Positions 43,214 through 51,582 of a stretch of DNA of 64,000 bases are shown here, piece after piece. Every line of letters begins with the position of its first letter. Position 1 is the stretch's first letter. A program made the translations under genes and the position numbers. This stretch comes from an uncultured Roseicyclus sp. (GTDB taxonomy: Bacteria > Pseudomonadota > Alphaproteobacteria > Rhodobacterales > Rhodobacteraceae): NCBI GenBank assembly GCA_947494975.1, contig CANLXA010000002.1, positions 744,001-808,000 of the forward strand. The letters run 5' to 3'. The notes under the pieces were generated by a model. The model was not told the origin of the DNA. It was given only the letters and a program-made list of their open reading frames with translations, and made no database searches.

Positions 43214-44155
43214 ATGAAGTACCGAAACGCGCTGCCGCAGCTCAACGGCAAGAAGATGTTGACCGAGGCCGGCCTGGAAACGGTTCTGGTGTTCCAGGAA
43301 GGCATCGACCTGCCGCTCTTTGCAGCCTTCAAGGCGCTGGAGACGGATGCCGGTGTGGCCGCAGTCAGCCGCTACATGCACCGGCTGGCCGAACTGGCCG
43401 TCAAGACCGGACGGGGCTTCATCATGGATACGCCGACGTGGCGCGCAAGCTCGAAATGGGGCCTGGAACTCGGCCTCGACACTGCGGATATGAAGGAAAT
43501 CCATCGCGAGGCAATTGCCACCCTGCTTGCGCTTCGGCAGACATTTGAAACGCCTGACGCGCCCTTTGTCATCAACGGCGTTGTTGGTCCGCACGGCGAT
43601 GGCTACGCGCCTGCAACCCAACTTACCGCGGCCGAAGCGCACGATTATTACGCCGAGCAGGCTGGGTGGTTCGCGGAACTGGGCGCAGACATGGTGTCTG
43701 GCCTCACCCTCACGTCGATATCCGAGGCGACGGGTCTGGTTCTCGCAGCCCGCGACAGCGACATCCCGGCGGTCGTCTCATTCACGCTTGAAACCGATGG
43801 GCGGCTGCCCTCGGGCGAAGGTTTGGCTGATGCGATCAAGGCCGTCGATGCGGCGACGGACGGTTCTGCGGCTTACTTCATGATCAATTGCGCCCATCCC
43901 GATCATTTTCGGGACGTCCTTGCCAAGGGCGGCGATTGGATCGGTCGGATCGGTGGGGTCAGGCCGAATGCCTCGCGTCTGTCACACGCGGAATTGGATG
44001 TGGCCGAGGAACTTGATGACGGTGATCCCGTCGAACTCGGTCATCTCTACCGCGCGATGTCGGATCAGTTACCGAACCTGACAGTCGTGGGCGGTTGTTG
44101 CGGGACCGATCACCGACATCTCGACCAGATCTGCCAAGCACTCGACGCAGCCTGA
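43214..44155 (+). CDS. Homocysteine S-methyltransferase family protein
   Basis: A 313-residue TIM-barrel methyltransferase of the BHMT/MmuM/MetH-N family. The zinc site is formed by the cysteine in MINCAHPDHF and the C-terminal pair in VVGGCCGTDHRHL. The N-terminal LTEAGLETVLVFQEGIDLP is typical. It transfers a methyl group, for example from S-methylmethionine, betaine or DMSP-derived donors, to homocysteine; the donor is not identifiable. The start at 43214 is supported by AGGATAG upstream. Its position just before a DUF1127 gene and a methanethiol methyltransferase suggests sulfur methyl metabolism. Confidence 0.88.
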   Translation: MKYRNALPQLNGKKMLTEAGLETVLVFQEGIDLPLFAAFKALETDAGVAAVSRYMHRLAELAVKTGRGFIMDTPTWRASSKWGLELGLDTADMKEIHREAIATLLALRQTFETPDAPFVINGVVGPHGDGYAPATQLTAAEAHDYYAEQAGWFAELGADMVSGLTLTSISEATGLVLAARDSDIPAVVSFTLETDGRLPSGEGLADAIKAVDAATDGSAAYFMINCAHPDHFRDVLAKGGDWIGRIGGVRPNASRLSHAELDVAEELDDGDPVELGHLYRAMSDQLPNLTVVGGCCGTDHRHLDQICQALDAA

Positions 44156-44223
44156 TCTCTGGCAGATGCGCCACCGGATGTCGGTGGGGTGCCTGCCTTC
44201 AAAGAAAAAACGGAATTGAAACA

Positions 44224-44430
44224 ATGATATACACCAATATTTTGAGTCGACTGATGATCTCGATCGCACCACGGCGCGCCGCCACCAAAAGCCGCAATCC
44301 ATCCCGGGATCTTGATCGGTTATCCGATCAAATCCTGCAGGATATCGGGTTGACGCGTGGCGATCGCCCATCCCCCCGCGACCGTAACGCCGCTTACCAA
44401 AGCACAAACCAAATTCTGAAACGGATCTGA
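44224..44430 (+). CDS. DUF1127-like mini-protein (68 aa)
   Basis: A 68-residue basic protein (MIYTNILSRLMISIAPRRAATKSRNP) with the motif LDRLSDQILQDIGLTRGDRPSP, the DUF1127 signature of L-x-D-I-G-L-x-R-x-D. The N-terminal part contains the amphipathic arginine-rich helix of this family. No strong ribosome site precedes the ATG. It lies 68 bases after the methyltransferase and 3 bases before the cytochrome peroxidase. A role in RNA binding or regulation is only a family-level guess. Confidence 0.72.
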   Translation: MIYTNILSRLMISIAPRRAATKSRNPSRDLDRLSDQILQDIGLTRGDRPSPRDRNAAYQSTNQILKRI

Positions 44431-44433
44431 TCG

Positions 44434-45972
44434 ATGTCGGACCATGACTCACAATCAATCGCGGTCTGGGGGCCGAGATATGCGCCATTGTATTGTGCGC
44501 TGAGCATCGGCCTCGCCGCCGGTGCGACGATGCTGGTTCCGATGGTGGCCCATGGAACCGGTGATCGCGGCTTTGTCTTGCCTGATCCGCTGACGGACAC
44601 TGATTTTCTGCATGACGGCGCTCCAGATCAGGCTCTGGTCGAACTGGGCCGCGCGTTGTTTTTTGATCCGATCCTTTCGGGAAATCGCAACATATCGTGC
44701 GGCACCTGTCATGATCCGGCCCGTGGCACCGGCGACGACCTATCGCTGTCGATCGGCGAAGGCGGCGTTGGCGCCGGGGCCAATCGGCGTACGGAAGATG
44801 GTGTGACCGGCCGTATCCCCAGAAACGCGCAGCCGCTGTGGAACATCGGCGCACGCGAATACGTTTCGATGTTCCATGACGGGCGGTTGGAGCCGGATGC
44901 GGATCAGACCTTCCCGAGCGGATTCTGGAGCCCTGCGCGCGAGGATCTGCCCGAAGGTCTGGATAGCCTCCTCGCGGCGCAGGCGATGTTTCCGGTCTTG
45001 TCCCATTCCGAAATGGCCGGACAGAAGGGCGAAAACGCGGTGGCGACCGCCGTCGCGGAAGATCGTTTGCAAGACGCGTGGGATTTGCTTGCAGCCCGAC
45101 TGGCCGAAAATGCCACCTATGCCGAGATGTTTCGCGATGCGTTTCCCGATGCGCCAGATCGTCCCGTTACGTTCGTGAACGCGGCCCGCGCGCTCGCTGC
45201 GTTCCAAACGACCGCGTTCCGCTCGGACGAAAGCCCGTTTGACCGCTTTCTCGCCGGGGACTCCGACGCGTTGGAACCCGAAGCGCAGCGTGGCATGGCT
45301 CTCTTCTATGGCGAGGCGGGCTGCGCCGATTGCCATTCAGGGCCACTGCTGACCGATCACGGCTTCCACGCAATCGCGATGCCGCAGATCGGGCCGGGCA
45401 TCGGGCACGGTCAGGATACCGGGTATTGGCGCGCCGCCGGGTTCATGACCCGGCTGGAGGACGAAGGACGCTACCGCGTGACCTTCGATCCATCGGACCT
45501 CTTTGCCTTCCGAACCCCGTCACTGCGCAACGTTGCGTTGACGGGCCCCTGGGGCCATGACGGCGCATTCGACGTCCTCGAGAATGTGATCCGCCATCAC
45601 GTGGATCCGCTTGGCTCGCTCGAACGCTATGACGTGGCATCCGCCGCCCTGCCGCCGCTTGACGATGTGATCGAGGGGACGGGGCTTGGATCGGCATTGA
45701 TTTTCCGCCCGCTCAATCCCGCCCGTCGGGAGGCGTTCGATTTACGGGACGTCTGGGTTCAGCAAAGCGACGAGCTTCGCGGTCGCATCGCGGCGGAAAA
45801 CGAACTGTCGCCACAGGCCCGCAGCGACGCGGACATCGCGGCGCTGGTCGCCTTTCTTGAAAGTCTGACCGACCCAAGCGCCATCGATCGCAGCGACCTG
45901 ATCCCGCAGCACGTGCCCTCGGGTCTCCCACCCCAACCGACGCCGGTCGGCGCCACTGAACAGGGGAGGTAG
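44434..45972 (+). CDS. Di-haem cytochrome c peroxidase / MauG family protein
   Basis: A 512-residue exported protein with an N-terminal hydrophobic anchor (about 20-40). It has two CxxCH haem sites: CGTCH in ISCGTCHDPARGTGDD and CADCH in GEAGCADCHSGPLLTDHGFHA. Other family marks are LGRALFFDPILSGNRNISCGTCH, PTLWNIGA-like PLWNIGAREYVSMFHDGR, and FRTPSLRNVALTGPWGHDGAF. It probably reduces hydrogen peroxide or oxidises a protein partner in the periplasm. It is downstream of a methyl-sulfur cluster, consistent with oxidative stress control. Confidence 0.9.
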   Translation: MSDHDSQSIAVWGPRYAPLYCALSIGLAAGATMLVPMVAHGTGDRGFVLPDPLTDTDFLHDGAPDQALVELGRALFFDPILSGNRNISCGTCHDPARGTGDDLSLSIGEGGVGAGANRRTEDGVTGRIPRNAQPLWNIGAREYVSMFHDGRLEPDADQTFPSGFWSPAREDLPEGLDSLLAAQAMFPVLSHSEMAGQKGENAVATAVAEDRLQDAWDLLAARLAENATYAEMFRDAFPDAPDRPVTFVNAARALAAFQTTAFRSDESPFDRFLAGDSDALEPEAQRGMALFYGEAGCADCHSGPLLTDHGFHAIAMPQIGPGIGHGQDTGYWRAAGFMTRLEDEGRYRVTFDPSDLFAFRTPSLRNVALTGPWGHDGAFDVLENVIRHHVDPLGSLERYDVASAALPPLDDVIEGTGLGSALIFRPLNPARREAFDLRDVWVQQSDELRGRIAAENELSPQARSDADIAALVAFLESLTDPSAIDRSDLIPQHVPSGLPPQPTPVGATEQGR

Positions 45973-46139
45973 GCCGGATCACATATCGGACGCGTCCTTC
46001 CTTGCGGGGCCCCGCATCCTGGTTGGCCCCCTAACTCGAACGGCCGGTTCATCCGCGTTCAATCCGCCGTTTCCGCATATCGGGCCCGGCACTCTCAACA
46101 CGACCTTTGCAAACATCACGACAAAAGAAAGCCTCTAAG

Positions 46140-46892
46140 ATGAAACACCTGCTCGCATCCTCTGCACTTGTTCTGCTGGCCCAAGCCAGTGTTGCCCTGG
46201 CCGACGGTGGCGCATCCGCCGGCGCCGCAAATTCGGCCGAGCCAACCCGCGTGGTCTACGACCCCGTCGAACAGATGACGTTGACCTTTGTCTTTCATAT
46301 CGACGAAGGGATGGCCGAACAGGACGTTTTCTATGAAATGGTACCCGGCTCCGGTGAAGTGTTCCGCCCCACCGCGGCAACCAGAGACATGGATGCGCCG
46401 CTCTATGCCCCCGCCATCGAGGTTCCTCACAACTTCCTCGACACGTCCGATACCGGCCCGTATCCAATCGGTCGCCCGCTCGGACTGACCCTGGGCGACT
46501 GGTTCGCAGCGGAAGGAAGCGGAACCTACATTTGCGAAGATGGCACGGGGACGCTGGACCTGGAATTCGCCAACCTGGTTCCCAACGGCGTCTATACGAT
46601 TTGGCACGATTTCATGGTCTGGCCGCCGACCGAGCCTTTCATCGGCACCTATGATCTGCCATTCGGCGCACGCGACGGATCGGAAAACATGTTTGTTGCC
46701 GATGAAGCTGGGTCAGCCCATTTCGTGCGCACGGTCTCGCCCTGCCTGCAATTGTCGGGCGAGCATCTTCTGGCAGATCTGGGCCTCGCCTGGCATTCGG
46801 ACGGCGAAACTTACGGGCCGCTGCCCGGTGAATTCTCGACCGTGACCCACGTCCAGATGTACGTGACGTTGCCGCCGCGAACCGGCCTGTAA
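46140..46892 (+). CDS. Secreted protein of unknown function
   Basis: A 250-residue exported protein with a clear signal peptide (MKHLLASSALVLLAQASVALADGG). The mature part is acidic and rich in aromatic residues with two cysteines (TYICEDGTG and VSPCLQLSG), perhaps disulfide-linked. Patterns such as PNGVYTIWHDFMVWPP and PYDLPFGARDGSENMF suggest a beta-rich fold. It lies between the di-haem peroxidase and the methanethiol methyltransferase. I do not recognise a family. It might be a periplasmic partner of the peroxidase, but this is only a context guess. Confidence 0.78.
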   Translation: MKHLLASSALVLLAQASVALADGGASAGAANSAEPTRVVYDPVEQMTLTFVFHIDEGMAEQDVFYEMVPGSGEVFRPTAATRDMDAPLYAPAIEVPHNFLDTSDTGPYPIGRPLGLTLGDWFAAEGSGTYICEDGTGTLDLEFANLVPNGVYTIWHDFMVWPPTEPFIGTYDLPFGARDGSENMFVADEAGSAHFVRTVSPCLQLSGEHLLADLGLAWHSDGETYGPLPGEFSTVTHVQMYVTLPPRTGL

Positions 46893-46897
46893 ACTCC

Positions 46898-46936
46898 AGC
46901 GCCCGGGGCAAAGGCCCCGCCTGGCTCCCGGGCGCT
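46898..46936 (+). terminator. GC-rich nested hairpin after the secreted-protein gene
   Basis: An outer 10-bp stem (46898-46907 with 46927-46936) encloses a GGGGC/GCCCC pairing. No T-run follows, so it may act with Rho or only as an mRNA 3' stabiliser. Confidence 0.45.
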
Positions 46937-47026
46937 CTCCCTTCAAACAACCAACTCGACTTTCGGGTTGCACCTGCCCCCCTCCCGGCGACCCGCCGGT
47001 CATCAACGTATAGATCAGAGCTTGCC

Positions 47027-47767
47027 ATGAAACGCCTCATCCTCGCCTATGCCATCGGCTGTTACGTACTGTTCGGCATTGTCTTCGTTTGGCTGGCCGC
47101 CTTTTTGCAGAACTTCGGGGGTCTTCGGGGCCCGGCGGAGGATTCGTTGGCGGTCTCGGTCGCGGTTAATCTCGCAACGATTACTCTGTTCGGTGCCGGC
47201 CATAGCGTCATGGCGCGGCCGGCCTTCAAGCGCCTTTGGACACGCATTGTCCCACCGGCGGCCGAACGGGCAACCTATGTACTCCAATCCTCGCTGCTTC
47301 TGGCGTTGATTTTCTGGCAGTGGCGGCCAATTCCAACAGTGATCTGGCAGGTCGACGGCGTCTTTGCCTGGATCATCTACGGCGTCTTCGCGCTTGGTGC
47401 GGCATTTGTCCTGCTTTCGACAATCTTGCTTGGCCATTTTGAGTTCGTAGGCCTGTCCCAGGCTTGGCAAAATCTGAAAGGTGCATCGCAGACGCCGCCG
47501 GCATTCCGAACGCCGATACTTTACCGCATCGTGCGGCATCCGCTGCAACTTGGCTTGATCATCATGATGGCAGCGACGCCGCTGATGACTGCCGGGCACC
47601 TGCTCTTTCTGCTGGCGATGGTCGTCTACATCGCGATCGGCCTGCAATTCGAGGAACGAGCGCTCCTGCGTGAGTTCGGGTCAACCTATGCGGAGTATCG
47701 CCGCCAAGTCCCGATGTTGATCCCGAACCCCTTTCGCCAGGTTTACCGACGTCCGGCGGCAGACTGA
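47027..47767 (+). CDS. mddA: Methanethiol S-methyltransferase (MddA-like)
   Basis: A 246-residue integral membrane methyltransferase with about six helices. The MddA-type sequence is strong: TLFGAGHSVMARPAFKRLWTRIVPPAAERATYVLQSS, FWQWRPIPTVIWQVD, then GHFEFVGLSQAWQNLKG, TPPAFRTPILYRIVRHPLQLGLI, and QFEERALLREFGSTYAEYRRQVPMLIPNPF. MddA methylates methanethiol with S-adenosylmethionine to give dimethyl sulfide. In the usual motif the second residue of LFALQHS differs (LFGAGHS here). The conserved RHPxxLG motif is part of the cofactor region. Confidence 0.82.
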   Translation: MKRLILAYAIGCYVLFGIVFVWLAAFLQNFGGLRGPAEDSLAVSVAVNLATITLFGAGHSVMARPAFKRLWTRIVPPAAERATYVLQSSLLLALIFWQWRPIPTVIWQVDGVFAWIIYGVFALGAAFVLLSTILLGHFEFVGLSQAWQNLKGASQTPPAFRTPILYRIVRHPLQLGLIIMMAATPLMTAGHLLFLLAMVVYIAIGLQFEERALLREFGSTYAEYRRQVPMLIPNPFRQVYRRPAAD

Positions 47768-47905
47768 GGGTCACTCGGCGGGTGCGGCAGATGTCCAGCT
47801 GAACAACGACGCCCCCGGGGCGGGACGCCGTGTGCCCACCTCCAGATTACAGTGTCCTCCATTCCCTCGAACCGCGTCGGCGACGACGCTTCAGGATATT
47901 ATCCA

Positions 47906-49273
47906 ATGACCACCATCGATATTTCAAGCAACTCCCCCCGTGTTCTAAAGCGTCTGGTCCAGACCATGTCCAAGGCCGAGGGATGGGCGCTCATCCGTCT
48001 CGCCGCGCCGTTGACCGGCCTTGCCTTGGTGAACATGGCGATGAGTGTGACCGATACGCTGATGACGGCGTCCTTTGGCACGGAAGCGCTGGCCGCGGTG
48101 GCCGTGGGCAGCGACTTCTACTCCATCATCTTTTATCTTGCCGTCGGATGTATCGGCGGCCTCGCCCCACTCTACGCGGCAGCACACGCGGCGGGCGATA
48201 TGGAGAAGCTGGCAAGGCTCAGAACCGCTGGTGCGTTTGTTTGCGCAGCATTGGCTCTGCCGCTCTGTGCGATCCTGTGGAACACGCCGATGGTCCTGCG
48301 CGGTCTCGGCATCGACCCAACTCTGGTCGAAGCCGGAACGGGGTATGTTCGCGCAATGGCGGTCACGCTGATCCCCATGCTGGCGGTCGGCGTGCTTCGC
48401 ACGCGATTGACCGCTATCGAACGCCCCGGTGTGATGTTGCGGATCACCCTGTGTGCGGTTCCGTTGAATGCCGTTTTCAACTACGCTTTGATGTATGGGG
48501 CATTTGGCCTTCCGGCACTTGGCGTAACCGGCGCCGGTGTCTCGTCCCTTGTTGTCGGACTCCTGACGCTAGCCGCGCTGACCCGCGAGGTCAGGCGGGC
48601 CGGGGATGGGGGTTTGGGGCGCGTCGCCATAAGCGATGTTTTCGAGATTTTCCGAATTGGCATTCCCATCGGCATCGCCACATTGGCGGAGGTCGGGCTG
48701 TATCTTGGGGCCACGATTTATGCCGCGTCCCTGTCAGTGACCGATGCCGCCGTCCATTCGGTTGTGATCCGGTTGGCCGGCGTCAGCTATGCATTCTATT
48801 TTGGCGTGCAGCAAGCCGCGATGACCCGAATGGCGCGCACCGATCCACTGCCCGACCGCAGGCGCGAAGTAATGGGCACGTCGATGGCAGTGGGTGTTGC
48901 CGTTGCTGTTTGGCTTTGCCTGTCGATCATCGCAATCGCATCACCCTTGGCAAACTTCATGCTGGGTACGTCGACTCCCTCGGCGGTGAGCATGGCCACG
49001 TTCGCCATTGCAATATTGGCTGTGACCGAGCTTTTCGGCCCTGCGGGCGCAAGCGCGGCAGGGTTGCTTCGCGGCCTGAAGGTGACCCGGCCTGTCATGG
49101 CATATTCCTTGTTTGGAAATTGGGTCGTTTCGGCCCCTCTTGTACTGCTCATGACTAAGGTCTTTGAATGGGGTGTTGTCGGGATCTGGATCGCGATGGC
49201 CACTGGTACAATCGTGTATTCGGCCTTGTGCATTCTAGCCCTGTGGCAGCGTGCCCGCGCGGACCCGGGTTGA
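47906..49273 (+). CDS. MATE family efflux transporter
   Basis: A 455-residue inner membrane protein with about 12 helices in two equal halves. MATE landmarks are RLAAPLTGLALVNMAMSVTDTLMTASFGTEALAAVAVGSDFYS and LGVTGAGVSSLVVGLLT, mirrored by VHSVVIRLAGVSYAFYFGVQQAAMTRM. It should export cationic or other small toxic compounds using a proton or sodium gradient. The start at 47906 has an AGGA 9 bases upstream. It lies 138 bases after mddA on the same strand. Confidence 0.88.
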   Translation: MTTIDISSNSPRVLKRLVQTMSKAEGWALIRLAAPLTGLALVNMAMSVTDTLMTASFGTEALAAVAVGSDFYSIIFYLAVGCIGGLAPLYAAAHAAGDMEKLARLRTAGAFVCAALALPLCAILWNTPMVLRGLGIDPTLVEAGTGYVRAMAVTLIPMLAVGVLRTRLTAIERPGVMLRITLCAVPLNAVFNYALMYGAFGLPALGVTGAGVSSLVVGLLTLAALTREVRRAGDGGLGRVAISDVFEIFRIGIPIGIATLAEVGLYLGATIYAASLSVTDAAVHSVVIRLAGVSYAFYFGVQQAAMTRMARTDPLPDRRREVMGTSMAVGVAVAVWLCLSIIAIASPLANFMLGTSTPSAVSMATFAIAILAVTELFGPAGASAAGLLRGLKVTRPVMAYSLFGNWVVSAPLVLLMTKVFEWGVVGIWIAMATGTIVYSALCILALWQRARADPG

Positions 49274-49387
49274 TTTCAAGGCTTGTCATTCGATCGGCCT
49301 GGCTACAACAAAACGGCCCAACGCCGCCGTCCGACATGCGGCGACCTTGACGGTGGAGAAGCGTGGACATACACCAGCCAATGTTGA

Positions 49388-49461
49388 GCGGGCGTTGTGT
49401 AATGGTAAGACCCTTGCCTTCCAAGCAAGAGATGCGGGTTCGATTCCCGCCGCCCGCTCCA
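49388..49461 (+). tRNA. tRNA-Gly (anticodon TCC)
   Basis: A 74-base cloverleaf including an encoded CCA. The acceptor stem pairs GCGGGCG (49388-49394) with CGCCCGC (49451-49457); discriminator T and CCA end at 49461. The anticodon stem is CTTGC/GCAAG (49413-49417 with 49425-49429) with loop CTTCCAA, so the anticodon TCC occupies 49420-49422. The T arm is GCGGG-TTCGATT-CCCGC. The flanking sequence shows no other RNA gene or integrated element. Confidence 0.95.
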
Positions 49462-49641
49462 AACCTCTGACGATTGGCGCTTTGTGAGGCTGCGACGTTG
49501 GGTCAAAGACGATCCTACGGCTCATATTTTCGCAGCTATTTCAGAGATATAGGGTGAGAGCTAACGGTTTTCGGACGTTCTGTCGCCCTTGCGGGGGGCG
49601 TCCCGCTTGGGTATCCATCATCAACCTTGGATTGAGTGACT

Positions 49642-51477
49642 ATGGCCGCCAACGAACCCCTACCGCCAAGTGCTGCAAGCGTGCCGCCAAAACCGGCCCC
49701 CGGCGCGTCGGACGAGCGTGAGGCATCCAAGCGGATCAGTAGCCTTGCGGACCTGCTGCCGTTCCTGTTGCCCTACCGGCTGATGCTCCTTGGCGCGGGC
49801 GCGGCGTTGATCCTGACGGCGATGGTGTCACTCGCATTGCCGCTGGCCGTACGACGGGTGGTGGACGGGTTCGAAACCGAGAGCGCCGAACTGCTCGACC
49901 AGTACTTCCTGGCGGCCCTTGGCATCGCCTGCCTTTTGGCTGTGGGCACGGGCCTGCGCTACTATCTCGTGACCCGGTTGGGCGAACGGGTGGTCGCGGA
50001 TATCCGCAAAGCCGTATTCGATCGTATGATCGGGATGAGCCCGGCCTTCTATGAGCGGATCATGACAGGCGAGGTACTCAGCCGGATCACCACCGACACC
50101 ACACTTCTATTAAGTGTCATATCCTCCAGCGTTTCGGTCGCCCTGCGCAATCTTCTGATCCTCATAGGGGGCATCGCCCTCATGCTCTGGACGTCCCCGA
50201 AACTGACTGGCGCGGTCCTGCTGATCGTGCCTTTGGTGATCATCCCAATTGTGGTTCTGGGCCGCCGCTTGCGGGTGCTGAGCCGCGAGAACCAGGACTG
50301 GATCGCGGAAAGCTCCGGCAATGCGTCCGAAGCATTGCTGGCAGCCCAGACTGTGCAGGCCTTTACCCACGAACGCCCGTCTGCCACGCGGTTTGCCGAT
50401 GTCACGGAGCTCTCGTTTGATAGTGCCCGCAAGCGCATCGCGACGCGGGCCGTGATGACCGTGATCGTGATCACCCTGGTTTTTGCGGGGATTGTCGGCG
50501 TGCTCTGGGTCGGGGCGCGGGATGTGCGCGCCGAAGCGATGTCCATCGGTGCCCTCATTCAGTTCCTGATCTATGCCATCATGGTGGCCGGATCGGTCGG
50601 TGCCCTATCGGAAATCTGGGGCGAGCTTCAGCGCGCATCGGGGGCGACGGAACGGCTGATCGAGCTTCTGGGCGCCGACGATAATGTGGCAGATCCCGAT
50701 ATTGGCCGGGCTCTGCCCAATGGCGGCCGGGGCGAGATTGCCTTCGATGCGGTGCGCTTCCATTACCCGACCCGGCCTGAAATCGCAGCGCTGGATGGGG
50801 CGAGTTTTACGGTCAAGCCCGGTGAAACCGTGGCTCTTGTCGGGCCGTCCGGTGCTGGCAAGACAACCGTTCTGCAACTGCTCCTCCGGTTCTATGATCC
50901 CGATAGCGGGCAGATTTCGCTCGATGGCGTTCCGCTAACGGATATGGCGCGCGATACGTTCCGACGTGCCATTGCGCTGGTTCCCCAGGACCCGGTGATT
51001 TTTGCAGCTTCGGCGCGGGAAAACATCCGTTTCGGGCGTCCGGAGGCGTCGGATGCCGAGGTAGAAGCAGCCGCCAAGGCCGCCGCCGCCCATGACTTTC
51101 TGGAGAAGCTGCCGCACGGATACGACACCTATGTGGGCGAACGCGGCCTGATGCTGTCGGGCGGGCAGAAGCAACGTATCGCGATTGCCCGTGCGATCTT
51201 GCGCGATGCACCGATCCTGCTTCTGGACGAGGCGACAAGTGCGCTGGATGCAGAAAGCGAGCGCGCGGTTCAGGACGCCGTGGGCGAGTTGTCGAAATCC
51301 CGCACCACGCTGATCGTCGCGCACCGTCTTGCGACGGTGAAACAGGCTGACCGCATCCTCGTGTTCGAGGACGGCAAGATCGTGGCGGAGGGCACCCATG
51401 AGGCACTTGTGGCCGAAGACGGGCTCTATGCCCGGCTGGCGCGCCTGCAATTCACCGCCGGTCTCGCCGCCGAGTAG
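49642..51477 (+). CDS. ABC exporter with fused membrane and ATPase domains (MsbA-like)
   Basis: A 611-residue half-transporter with six N-terminal helices (about 40-310) and a C-terminal ATPase. Walker A is GPSGAGKTT, the signature LSGGQKQR, Walker B ILLLDEATSALD, and the H-loop histidine is in LIVAHRLATV. The coupling-helix region TGEVLSRITTDTTLL is typical of MsbA/LmrA-type exporters. It may export lipid or hydrophobic compounds; the substrate is unknown. The start ATG at 49642 is preceded by an in-frame GTG at 49636. It begins 180 bases after tRNA-Gly. Confidence 0.9.
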   Translation: MAANEPLPPSAASVPPKPAPGASDEREASKRISSLADLLPFLLPYRLMLLGAGAALILTAMVSLALPLAVRRVVDGFETESAELLDQYFLAALGIACLLAVGTGLRYYLVTRLGERVVADIRKAVFDRMIGMSPAFYERIMTGEVLSRITTDTTLLLSVISSSVSVALRNLLILIGGIALMLWTSPKLTGAVLLIVPLVIIPIVVLGRRLRVLSRENQDWIAESSGNASEALLAAQTVQAFTHERPSATRFADVTELSFDSARKRIATRAVMTVIVITLVFAGIVGVLWVGARDVRAEAMSIGALIQFLIYAIMVAGSVGALSEIWGELQRASGATERLIELLGADDNVADPDIGRALPNGGRGEIAFDAVRFHYPTRPEIAALDGASFTVKPGETVALVGPSGAGKTTVLQLLLRFYDPDSGQISLDGVPLTDMARDTFRRAIALVPQDPVIFAASARENIRFGRPEASDAEVEAAAKAAAAHDFLEKLPHGYDTYVGERGLMLSGGQKQRIAIARAILRDAPILLLDEATSALDAESERAVQDAVGELSKSRTTLIVAHRLATVKQADRILVFEDGKIVAEGTHEALVAEDGLYARLARLQFTAGLAAE

Positions 51478-51582
51478 TGCCAAACGTCGCGTAATTGTTG
51501 CACCTGTGGTCCGTTTCCCCGATGCTCTATCCAGTTGAGGTGCCGCGATAAGGCGCCCATGGGAGAGATAGGGGAGGGGGCC

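Noticed and set aside
47830-49158. Long open frame (about 440 codons) on the plus strand in a second frame
   Set aside because: It lies wholly across the MATE gene in another frame, shows no coherent domain and has a Cys/Arg/His-rich composition typical of out-of-frame GC-rich DNA.
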